Shown here piece by piece: positions 1 to 5,059 of a DNA stretch of 8,637 nt. The notes beneath the pieces are model-generated. The model worked only from the letters and a program-made list of their open reading frames with translations, was not told where the DNA came from and made no database searches. Positions within the stretch are counted from its first letter, which is position 1, and every line of letters begins with the position of its first letter. A program made the position numbers and the translations under genes. Source of the stretch: SIG673 sp964520875 (lineage in GTDB: Bacteria > Bacillota > Clostridia > Oscillospirales > CAG-272). Where the stretch lies: positions 1 to 8,637 of the forward strand of contig CAZFQJ010000073.1 of NCBI GenBank assembly GCA_964520875.1, read 5' to 3'.

Positions 1-55
1 TTAGCCGAAACACGATTTCCAGTCGTGCGCCTTAGACCAGCTCAGCCATCTCTCC
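1..55 (-). tRNA. tRNA-Ser (anticodon GGA), 3' part beyond the left edge
   Basis: On the minus strand the first 55 nt of a class II tRNA are visible. The 5' acceptor strand is GGAGAGA (55-49), followed by TG and a D-arm containing GCTGAG and GGTCTAAGGC. The anticodon arm is a perfect 5-bp stem, CACGA/TCGTG, around the loop CTGGAAA. The anticodon GGA (20-18) reads serine codons UCC and UCU. After the anticodon stem the sequence runs into TTTCGGCTAA, the start of a long variable arm as expected for tRNA-Ser. The rest of the variable arm, T-arm, 3' acceptor strand and CCA lie outside the window, so the gene is cut by the window edge and not shown to be broken. It lies downstream of rnmV on the same strand and has its own promoter. 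Confidence 0.93.
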
Positions 56-70
56 ACACATTATGACGCC

Positions 71-92
71 GTCTGCGAAGCTCTCCGCAAAC
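71..92 (-). other. Hairpin in the tRNA-Ser precursor leader
   Basis: In the leader between the promoter and the tRNA, GTTTGCG (92-86) can pair with CGCAGAC (77-71) on the minus strand, giving 7 bp with one U-G wobble and an 8-nt loop. It sits 16 nt before the mature 5' end, which RNase P would generate. It may only be a chance or processing-related stem; there is no U-tract, so it is not a terminator. Confidence 0.35.
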
Positions 93-103
93 AACGTACA
101 TAT

Positions 104-133
104 ATTATAGCACACTTTTTCGGTGTTTGTCAA
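104..133 (-). promoter_or_regulatory. Sigma-A-type promoter of tRNA-Ser
   Basis: Minus strand: a perfect -35 TTGACA (133-128), an 18-nt spacer (127-110) and a perfect -10 TATAAT (109-104) preceded by TGC, giving an extended -10. Transcription should start near position 97, leaving a leader of about 42 nt before the mature tRNA 5' end at 55. The -35 begins only 16 nt after the rnmV stop codon, and no intrinsic terminator lies between, so the tRNA may also be made by read-through from the rimM-trmD-rnmV operon. Confidence 0.88.
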
Positions 134-149
134 TAGGAAAATCGAAATT

Positions 150-755
150 TTAGCGAGTTTTTTTAAAATTATCTATTATATTTTCTGCCAAACTCAAAAA
201 TTCGTCCTCAGAATACAGAATGTTGACGGCACAAAGAAGCGCATTTGCGGTTATGTCGCTCGGAAAACCGAGGCGCAGCGCCAAATGCGAACGTATCTCG
301 GAACTATTCTCGCGTCCGGAAATGCCGAGAAGATACATATCGGTCTTGGTTATCCCGCCGCGCGTTATCTTGTTTGAATTCGACGAGAACGGTTCAAGTA
401 TCTTTAACAGTATCTCGGAGTCCATTCCTTCAACGCCGAGCGTTCCCGTCTTTGAGGGACGCGCTTTTCGTTTCTCTTTTCCGATAACGGAGGGGATATA
501 CAGGTGTATCAGTCTGTCGCTTGGGATAACCGATTTAAAATAATTCCGTATAACGGTACCGCCGCCGTCGCTATCTGTCAGTATTATTATAGGCGTTTTT
601 TCGGCAAGCGCGGAAAAAAGAGCGGCTTTTTCCGCATTTTTGAATACACCGAACCCGTCTGTAACGAATATGTCCGCGTTTATAAGAGACCCGAGCTTTA
701 TCTTGTCGTATTTTCCTTCAACTATTATGGGATACGGGATATTCGGTTTTTCCAA
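150..755 (-). CDS. rnmV: Ribonuclease M5 (5S rRNA maturase)
   Basis: RNase M5 makes the cuts that release mature 5S rRNA from its precursor in Firmicutes; in Bacillus it needs ribosomal protein L18 bound to the RNA. The 201-residue product has an N-terminal TOPRIM domain: the catalytic-type Glu in IIVEGKYDK (residue 13) and the metal-binding DSDGGG motif (61-66). The family-typical KEKRKA (93-98) and GTLGVEGMD (104-112) follow, then the small helical C-terminal domain (about 130-200). Length fits the family (about 180-200). The start is a TTG at 755: no ATG or GTG lies nearby in frame, and AAAGGAG sits 8 nt upstream. It is the third gene after rimM and trmD, 24 bp behind trmD. In Bacillus rnmV sits beside ksgA instead, so the context is unusual. 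Identification is secure from motifs. Confidence 0.95.
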   Translation of the reverse strand: MEKPNIPYPIIVEGKYDKIKLGSLINADIFVTDGFGVFKNAEKAALFSALAEKTPIIILTDSDGGGTVIRNYFKSVIPSDRLIHLYIPSVIGKEKRKARPSKTGTLGVEGMDSEILLKILEPFSSNSNKITRGGITKTDMYLLGISGRENSSEIRSHLALRLGFPSDITANALLCAVNILYSEDEFLSLAENIIDNFKKTR

Positions 756-763
756 GATGTGTT

Positions 764-770
764 CTCCTTT
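764..770 (-). promoter_or_regulatory. Strong Shine-Dalgarno that fixes the TTG start of rnmV
   Basis: AAAGGAG on the minus strand lies 8 nt before the TTG codon at 755-753, in the 24-bp gap after the trmD stop. There is no better start codon in frame between this site and the conserved IIVEGKYD motif, so TTG is the supported initiator. Confidence 0.8.
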
Positions 771-779
771 CGGGGGGCG

Positions 780-1457
780 TTAAAGCAGATCGGGACGGTT
801 CTTTTTCGTAAGCTCAAGTGCGGCTCTTTTTCTCCACTCTTCTATCTTTGCGTGATCTCCCGAAAGAAGCACCTCGGGAACGTCAAGTCCCTTGTAGCTG
901 AGCGGACGGGTATATTGAGGGTATTCAAGCATGCCGTTCATAAAGCTTTCCTTTTCAAAGCATTCGTCGTTTGAAAGTACTCCGTCGGTCATTCTCGAAA
1001 CGCAATCCATAAGCACGCACGCCGGAAGCTCGCCGCCGGTAAGTACGTAATCGCCTATCGATATCTCATCGTCGCATATAAGTTCTACCGCACGTCGATC
1101 GACTCCTTCGTAATGTCCGCAGAGGATTATTATCCGCTCGTACCCGGCAAGCTCACGCGCTATATCTTGATCCAGCACTCTGCCCTGAGGAGACATGTAT
1201 ACCGTCCTTGTGCGTAGCGAAGGCGATAGCGCCTTTACCGCTTCGTAACAGGCGTCTATCGGCTCCACCGACATCAGCATTCCCATACCGCCGCCGCACG
1301 GGGTATCGTCAACCTTACGGTGCTTGTCCTTTGAATAGTCGCGTATGTTATGAGTGTGAAGCTCTATTATGCCGTTTTTGCATGCCCTGCCCATTATGCT
1401 TTCTCCCATAACGGTATTTATCATATCGGGAAAGAGCGTCATGACGTCAAATCTCAT
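780..1457 (-). CDS. trmD: tRNA (guanine-N1-)-methyltransferase TrmD
   Basis: TrmD methylates N1 of G37 next to the anticodon, using S-adenosylmethionine, and so prevents +1 frameshifting. The 225-residue protein shows the SPOUT-fold markers in order: MTLFPDM (6-12), DDTPCGGGMGM (50-60), YMSPQGR (87-93), CGHYEGVDRR (113-122) and the knotted SAM site SIGDYVLTGGELPA (133-146). The Arg of CVSRM (155) corresponds to E. coli Arg154; the C-terminal YPQYTRP (179-185) and PEVLLSGDH (194-202) are also typical. The position aligned with E. coli catalytic Asp169, just before Ser-Phe, reads Glu170. The protein is shorter than the E. coli enzyme (about 255) because it ends soon after RPDLL. The ATG has GAAGGA upstream overlapping the rimM stop codon, which suggests translational coupling. 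It acts in the cytoplasm, as a dimer in known members. Confidence 0.97.
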   Translation of the reverse strand: MRFDVMTLFPDMINTVMGESIMGRACKNGIIELHTHNIRDYSKDKHRKVDDTPCGGGMGMLMSVEPIDACYEAVKALSPSLRTRTVYMSPQGRVLDQDIARELAGYERIIILCGHYEGVDRRAVELICDDEISIGDYVLTGGELPACVLMDCVSRMTDGVLSNDECFEKESFMNGMLEYPQYTRPLSYKGLDVPEVLLSGDHAKIEEWRKRAALELTKKNRPDLL

Positions 1458-1465
1458 ATTATCCT

Positions 1466-1972
1466 TCAGTCCTCAAAAAGCCCAGAGATAGGTGTGACGT
1501 AAACGCATTTTTCCGGCACGATCTCTTTTACGAAGGCTTCTACCGCGGGCAGAAGCTTTATTCCGTTTTCCGTCTCCACTTCGTACAGGAGCTGGGCGCT
1601 ATTTGTGTTGACTCCCGATACTTTTCCGTATACTCTTCCGTTATCGGCGTCTATTACGTCAAGTCCTATGATATCGGAAAGGAAGAAGGTTCCCTCGGGA
1701 ATGTCGAAATCGTCGCGGTCCGCGTACAGAGTCTGATTTTTCAGCTTTACCGCATGATCTATATCGTCTATACCCTCAAACGTGAATATGACGGTCTCCT
1801 TATATACCGAGGCGCTCGTGACCTTAAGCTCTCTGTAAACGCCGAGCTTTTGAACATAGAGCGTGGAGAGTGAAGCGAGCACATGAGGAGAATCGCAAAG
1901 AGAATATACTTTTACCGCGCCTGCTATTCCGTGCGTGTTTGAGACCGTACCGCATTCAAGATATTTTTGCAT
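1466..1972 (-). CDS. rimM: Ribosome maturation factor RimM
   Basis: RimM binds protein S19 and helps assemble the head of the 30S ribosomal subunit. The 168-residue product has the usual two-domain layout. The N-terminal RimM barrel begins with CGTVSNTHGIAGAVKV (7-22) and continues to about residue 90. The C-terminal PRC-barrel starts at FFLSDIIGLDV (96-106) and ends with LLPAVEAFVKEIV (140-152) and the terminal GLFE, all family hallmarks. Length is normal. The ATG at 1972 has GGAAAGGA (1988-1981) 8 nt upstream. It is the first gene of the minus-strand operon and is followed after 8 bp by trmD, the classical partner. Its usual upstream neighbour rpsP is absent; a divergent gene lies there instead. 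The promoter must lie in the AT-rich stretch around 1995-2070, but no convincing -35/-10 pair was identified. Confidence 0.96.
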   Translation of the reverse strand: MQKYLECGTVSNTHGIAGAVKVYSLCDSPHVLASLSTLYVQKLGVYRELKVTSASVYKETVIFTFEGIDDIDHAVKLKNQTLYADRDDFDIPEGTFFLSDIIGLDVIDADNGRVYGKVSGVNTNSAQLLYEVETENGIKLLPAVEAFVKEIVPEKCVYVTPISGLFED

Positions 1973-2071
1973 AAAAAACGTCCTTTCCGAACAAGATATC
2001 GAATTAAATGTAAAAGAAAATAAAATTTAAGAAAATAGTGTAACCTTTGGAAACAAAAAAGGATTAACATA

Positions 2072-2080
2072 GAGGTGATC
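2072..2080 (+). promoter_or_regulatory. Extended anti-Shine-Dalgarno match before a tiny ORF
   Basis: GAGGTGATC is a 9-nt perfect complement to the 3' end of bacterial 16S rRNA (GATCACCTC). It lies directly before an in-frame GTG at 2081. It also forms part of a possible hairpin, GTGATCG (2075-2081) pairing with CGGTCCAC (2089-2096) with one bulged C and one G-U pair, which could mask the ribosome binding site. Confidence 0.4.
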
Positions 2081-2116
2081 GTGTTTATCGGTCCACATAA
2101 CTACATGATACCATAA
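2081..2116 (+). CDS. Possible 11-residue leader peptide upstream of degV
   Basis: A GTG-initiated frame of 11 codons reads MFIGPHNYMIP and then TAA. It is preceded by the unusually complete ribosome binding sequence GAGGTGATC, with 5 nt between GAGG and the GTG. A second in-frame GTG at 2075 would add two residues. It lies 68 nt upstream of the preferred degV start, in the divergent gap between rimM and degV. The family is not recognised and coding is unproven: the frame is short enough to occur by chance, and what makes it noteworthy is the long anti-Shine-Dalgarno match. If translated, it could act as a regulatory leader for degV, but there is no run of a single amino acid to suggest classical attenuation. 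Confidence 0.3.
   Translation: MFIGPHNYMIP
2106..2114 (+). promoter_or_regulatory. Weak candidate extended -10 for degV
   Basis: TGATACCAT fits the extended -10 pattern TGnTAnnnT and would start transcription about 64 nt before the GTG start of degV. The upstream -35 region (around 2084-2091) matches poorly. If this is the promoter, the tiny ORF at 2081-2116 would not be transcribed from it, so the two interpretations compete. Confidence 0.2.
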
Positions 2117-2167
2117 AAATTCGTTTTTGTCTATACCGAAAACGAAAAACAATGCAAATAATATGTA

Positions 2168-2175
2168 AAGAGAGG
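2168..2175 (+). promoter_or_regulatory. Ribosome binding site deciding the degV GTG start
   Basis: AAGAGAGG is followed by a 9-nt spacer and GTG at 2185. The alternative ATG at 2152 is preceded only by A-rich sequence without a good Shine-Dalgarno, and would add eleven residues before the first conserved strand. Confidence 0.65.
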
Positions 2176-2184
2176 CAAAATAAA

Positions 2185-3072
2185 GTGTCAGAATATATAA
2201 TAGTCACCGATTCCGCATGCGATCTTCCCGAGGAGCTTATAAAGGAGCTTGACGTAGCGGTAATGCCGATACATTATACACTTGACGGAAAGACGTATGA
2301 AAACGATCCGAGTCATTCCGAATATCCGATAAGTAAGTTCTATGCGGATATAAAGGCAGGAAAGCCGGTCTCCACGGCGGCTTTGAATATAGCGGATATC
2401 GAGGATTTTATCACTCCGTATCTCAAAGACGGAAAGGACGTTATCTATCTCGTATTTTCTTCCGGGCTTTCAAGCACGTATCAGAACGCTTTCAATACCA
2501 TGCAAGAGCTTTGTAAAGAGTATCCCGAAAGAAGAGCCGAGGCCGTGGATACGCTCTGCGCTTCCATGGGACAGGGACTTCTCGTATATCTCTGTGCAAA
2601 GAAAAAGCAGGAGGGCGCGTCTTTTGAAGAGGTCGTGGAATATGCAAACGATATAAAGCTCAAGATATGCCACGAAGTCACGGTTGACGATCTCGGACAA
2701 CTTAAGAGAGGCGGACGTATCTCCCCGACTACCGCGTTTTTCGGATCTATGCTTCAGATAAAGCCGATGATATATATTTCTCCCGAAGGAAAGTTAGTTC
2801 CTTACGATAAAAGGCGGGGACGTCAGGCGGCGCTTAAGCTCGTTGCCGACAAGATAATCGAAAGGTGTTGCGACGAAGCGGAAACGCCGGTGTTCATAAG
2901 TCACGGCGATTGCGAAGACGACGCGGCAGTAGTCATGGAGCTTATAAAAGAAAAGCTTCCGAATAAGAAATTCCACATAAACCATATAGGTCCCGTTATA
3001 GGCGCGCATTCGGGATATAAAACGCTTGCGGCGTTTTGCGTCAGCGAAAACGTAAGAGAGATCAGAGCTTAA
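2185..3072 (+). CDS. DegV-family fatty-acid-binding protein (FakB-like)
   Basis: DegV/FakB proteins hold a fatty acid in a buried pocket and present it to the kinase FakA, which phosphorylates the carboxylate so exogenous fatty acids can enter phospholipid synthesis. The 295-residue product shows the family motifs: VTDSACDLP (7-15), PVSTAALN (61-68), FSSGLSSTYQ (91-100, with the Ser that contacts the lipid carboxylate in FakB), LKRGGRIS (173-180), IKPMIYI (192-198) and IGPVIGAHSG (268-277, with the conserved His at 275). After HSG the usual Pro-Gly is replaced by YKT. The GTG at 2185 is preferred over the in-frame ATG at 2152, because AAGAGAGG (2168-2175) sits 9 nt before it and the N-terminus then begins at the conserved beta strand. 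The fakA homologue lies 150 bp downstream on the same strand, which supports the FakB role. The ligand cannot be told from sequence alone. Confidence 0.92.
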   Translation: MSEYIIVTDSACDLPEELIKELDVAVMPIHYTLDGKTYENDPSHSEYPISKFYADIKAGKPVSTAALNIADIEDFITPYLKDGKDVIYLVFSSGLSSTYQNAFNTMQELCKEYPERRAEAVDTLCASMGQGLLVYLCAKKKQEGASFEEVVEYANDIKLKICHEVTVDDLGQLKRGGRISPTTAFFGSMLQIKPMIYISPEGKLVPYDKRRGRQAALKLVADKIIERCCDEAETPVFISHGDCEDDAAVVMELIKEKLPNKKFHINHIGPVIGAHSGYKTLAAFCVSENVREIRA

Positions 3073-3107
3073 ATACATACGGCGTCGGCGGAATAAGCAA
3101 AATACTC

Positions 3108-3136
3108 TTGACAAAAATCATTTTTTAATGTACAAT
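3108..3136 (+). promoter_or_regulatory. Sigma-A-type promoter of fakA
   Basis: A perfect -35 TTGACA (3108-3113), a 17-nt spacer and -10 TACAAT (3131-3136, five of six consensus bases). Start is expected near 3143, giving an untranslated leader of about 80 nt. No terminator hairpin separates degV from this promoter, so fakA may be transcribed both from here and by read-through from degV. Confidence 0.85.
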
Positions 3137-3194
3137 GTCTTGTATTGAGCTTTTCGCACAAATGTAAACGTGAGAATAAGACGGAATACTTTTA

Positions 3195-3209
3195 GCCGCT
3201 TACGGCGGC
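3195..3209 (+). other. GC-rich hairpin immediately before the fakA ribosome binding site
   Basis: GCCGC (3195-3199), loop TTACG, GCGGC (3205-3209) form a perfect 5-bp GC stem in the leader, ending 2 nt before the Shine-Dalgarno GGAGG (3212-3216). It leaves the ribosome binding site exposed, so any effect would be modest. It may be fortuitous. Confidence 0.3.
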
Positions 3210-3222
3210 GTGGAGGAATATT

Positions 3223-4920
3223 ATGGACGAGCAGAACAATATAAAAAAGACGATAGACGGCGATATATATCGCGTAATGATCGAGTCGGCTGCGAATGCT
3301 CTCGAAAACGAAAAGGAAGTAATAAATAATCTTAACGTATTTCCCGTTCCCGACGGAGATACGGGTGTAAATATGAGCCTTACCATGAGTCCGGCAAGGG
3401 ATGCCTCTCAAAGCTTCAATGGAAACATCTTTGAAGTCGCAAGCGACGCGGCAAAATCCTTTCTCCGCTCGGCGAGAGGTAACTCCGGAGTCATACTTTC
3501 GTCCTTCTTCAGAGGCGTGTCAAAGGAGCTTCACGACTGTGCGGAGGCGGACGCGGCTAAGATAGCGAATGCGTTCCATGCGGGAGTAGACGCGGCGTAT
3601 AAGTCGGTCATGACTCCTACGGAGGGAACTATACTTACGGTAATGCGCGCATGCTCGGAGAAAGCTTCGGAGGTAATGGAGTCGGTAGACGAGAAAAAGA
3701 ACGATATAGAGCATCTTTTCGGCGAAATGCTTACGGCGGCAAAGGATATGCTTGCCAAAACTCCCGAAATGCTCCCCGCGCTTAAGCAGGCGAACGTCGT
3801 GGACGCCGGCGGAAGCGGATTTGTGGCGGTCCTCGGAGGCATGCTTTCGGCGCTCAGGGGTGAGCCGGTAAAAGCGAACGCTCCTGTTTTGGGAGCTTCC
3901 GGTACAAGAGAACAGGCTGATTTCTCGCAGTTTGCGACCGAGGATATAACCTTCCCTTACTGTACGGAATGTATAGTTACGAAGAGTAAGGAATTTGAAG
4001 GAGAGGGAAACGCCGAAGATCTTCACAGATTTATAATGAGCATAGGCGATAGCGTCGTATTCGTTGAGGATACCGATATAATAAAGCTTCATGTCCATAC
4101 GGACGATCCCGGAAGAGTTCTTTCCGAGGCGGTCAAGTACGGTATGTTCTTCACTGTAAAGGTAGAGAACATGAAGAACCAACATTCCGAGCTTGTTGAC
4201 GTTCACGAGAGCGCCGAGGAGGAAGAGGATGGCGGTATAGTTTCCGTTCCGATAACGAAGCGGTACGGATTTGTAAGCGTTTGCTCCGGCGACGGCATAA
4301 AGACCGTGTTCTCCGATCTCGGAGTTGATAAAATAGTTACCGGCGGTCAGACTATGAACCCGAGCACGGACGACATGCTCCGCGCGATAGCGGCTACCCC
4401 CGCCGAGACGGTGTTCGTTCTTCCCAATAACAGTAATATATATCTTGTCGCAAAAACGGCGGCGGAGATGACTTCGGATAAGAGAGTGGAAGTGCTTAAG
4501 ACCGTTTCCGTGCCTCAGGGCGTGTCGGCTATGTTCGCGTTTTCAGAGGATCTTACTCCCGAGGAGAACCGTGCGGAAATGGAAAAACGTATAGCGGATA
4601 CCGATACGGCATCGATCACTTACGCGGCTCATGATTCTAATTTTGACGGCAAGAAGATAAGAACGGGACAGATGCTCGGACTTGTCGAAAATAAAGTAAA
4701 ATACGTTACCAATACCAGAGAAGAGTGTCTGACTCTCGTTTCCGAGGCGGTAAAGAAGAGAAGCATAATAACCGTATATTACGGTGAGGACGTTACGGAG
4801 CAGGAGGCTGAAAAGGCTATCGAGATAATCTCCGAAAACGTAAACCCTTACGCCGAGGTAACTCTCGTACCCGGCGGTCAGCCGGTATATGCGTATATAA
4901 TATCGGGAGAGGACGCGTAA
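3223..4920 (+). CDS. fakA: Fatty acid kinase FakA (DAK2/YloV family)
   Basis: FakA phosphorylates FakB-bound fatty acid with ATP to give acyl-phosphate, which PlsX/PlsY use for phospholipid synthesis. The 565-residue product has the whole three-part architecture. The N-terminal DhaL-like kinase domain (about 10-212) carries NVFPVPDGDTGVNM (38-51, with the Mg-binding aspartates), SARGNSGVI (83-91), TPTEGTILTV (131-140) and VDAGGSGF (193-200). The middle domain (about 240-325) has FPYCTEC (244-250) and KLHVHTDDPG (288-297); Cys247, His290 and His292 match the zinc site known in S. aureus FakA. The C-terminal FakB-docking domain (about 345-565) has VTGGQTMNPSTDDM (372-385), LPNNSNI (400-406) and VPQGVSAM (430-437). 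Length is slightly above the S. aureus protein (about 548). GGAGG lies 6 nt before the ATG. The adjacent upstream DegV protein is the expected partner, and the gene ends in a strong terminator. No inactivating change is visible. Confidence 0.95.
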   Translation: MDEQNNIKKTIDGDIYRVMIESAANALENEKEVINNLNVFPVPDGDTGVNMSLTMSPARDASQSFNGNIFEVASDAAKSFLRSARGNSGVILSSFFRGVSKELHDCAEADAAKIANAFHAGVDAAYKSVMTPTEGTILTVMRACSEKASEVMESVDEKKNDIEHLFGEMLTAAKDMLAKTPEMLPALKQANVVDAGGSGFVAVLGGMLSALRGEPVKANAPVLGASGTREQADFSQFATEDITFPYCTECIVTKSKEFEGEGNAEDLHRFIMSIGDSVVFVEDTDIIKLHVHTDDPGRVLSEAVKYGMFFTVKVENMKNQHSELVDVHESAEEEEDGGIVSVPITKRYGFVSVCSGDGIKTVFSDLGVDKIVTGGQTMNPSTDDMLRAIAATPAETVFVLPNNSNIYLVAKTAAEMTSDKRVEVLKTVSVPQGVSAMFAFSEDLTPEENRAEMEKRIADTDTASITYAAHDSNFDGKKIRTGQMLGLVENKVKYVTNTREECLTLVSEAVKKRSIITVYYGEDVTEQEAEKAIEIISENVNPYAEVTLVPGGQPVYAYIISGEDA

Positions 4921-4926
4921 ACAGAC

Positions 4927-4954
4927 AAAAAGGAAGCCGAAAGGCTTCCTTTTT
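4927..4954 (+). terminator. Intrinsic terminator after fakA
   Basis: A perfect 12-bp inverted repeat, AAAAAGGAAGCC (4927-4938) and GGCTTCCTTTTT (4943-4954), closes a GAAA tetraloop of the stable GNRA type and ends in a T-tract. It begins 6 nt after the fakA stop codon. The A-tract on the 5' side makes it potentially active in both directions. Confidence 0.95.
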
Positions 4955-4974
4955 AAACATTAACAAGATGACTC

Positions 4975-5003
4975 TTGCGTTTTAGCGTAAAATGTGTTAT
5001 CAT
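4975..5003 (+). promoter_or_regulatory. Probable promoter of the exonuclease-ylmH unit
   Basis: -35 TTGCGT (4975-4980), a 17-nt spacer and extended -10 TGTTATCAT (hexamer TATCAT, 4998-5003). Transcription would start near 5010, about 50 nt before the ATG. The position just after the fakA terminator supports it. The -35 is only a partial match. Confidence 0.6.
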
Positions 5004-5020
5004 TATACGGAAAAATATTA

Positions 5021-5049
5021 TTTCGGTGTTCGCTCCCGCCGAAAGCGAA
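5021..5049 (+). other. Overlapping leader stems before the exonuclease gene
   Basis: Two perfect 6-bp stems compete or interlock in the leader: TTTCGG (5021-5026) with CCGAAA (5039-5044), and TTCGCT (5029-5034) with AGCGAA (5044-5049). The second uses the first two bases of the Shine-Dalgarno AAAGGA (5048-5053). They share base 5044 and cross each other, so they are either alternative hairpins or an H-type pseudoknot. No known riboswitch class is recognised. Confidence 0.35.
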
Positions 5050-5059
5050 AGGACTTTAA

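Noticed and set aside
110..127. ACAC/GTGT inverted repeat inside the tRNA promoter spacer as an operator or rnmV terminator
   Set aside because: Only four base pairs with a 7-nt loop and no clear following U-tract; too weak to claim.
952..972. Possible loss of the TrmD catalytic Asp at Asn174
   Set aside because: The NGML segment at first looked like a D-to-N change, but aligning with the E. coli protein places catalytic Asp169 just before Ser-Phe, where Glu170 is found.
123..974. Several plus-strand open frames opposite rnmV and trmD
   Set aside because: They are antisense shadows of well-supported genes and lack ribosome binding sites and motifs.
1990..2070. -10-like TAAAAT at 2021-2026 and other AT-rich hexamers as promoters in the divergent gap
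   Set aside because: The stretch is so AT-rich that such matches are expected by chance, and no acceptable -35 lies at the right distance on either strand.
3520..4206. Long minus-strand open frame of 228 codons opposite fakA
   Set aside because: It lies wholly inside a confidently identified gene, has no recognisable motifs, and its composition (rich in Arg, Tyr and Leu) is what the reverse complement of this codon usage produces.
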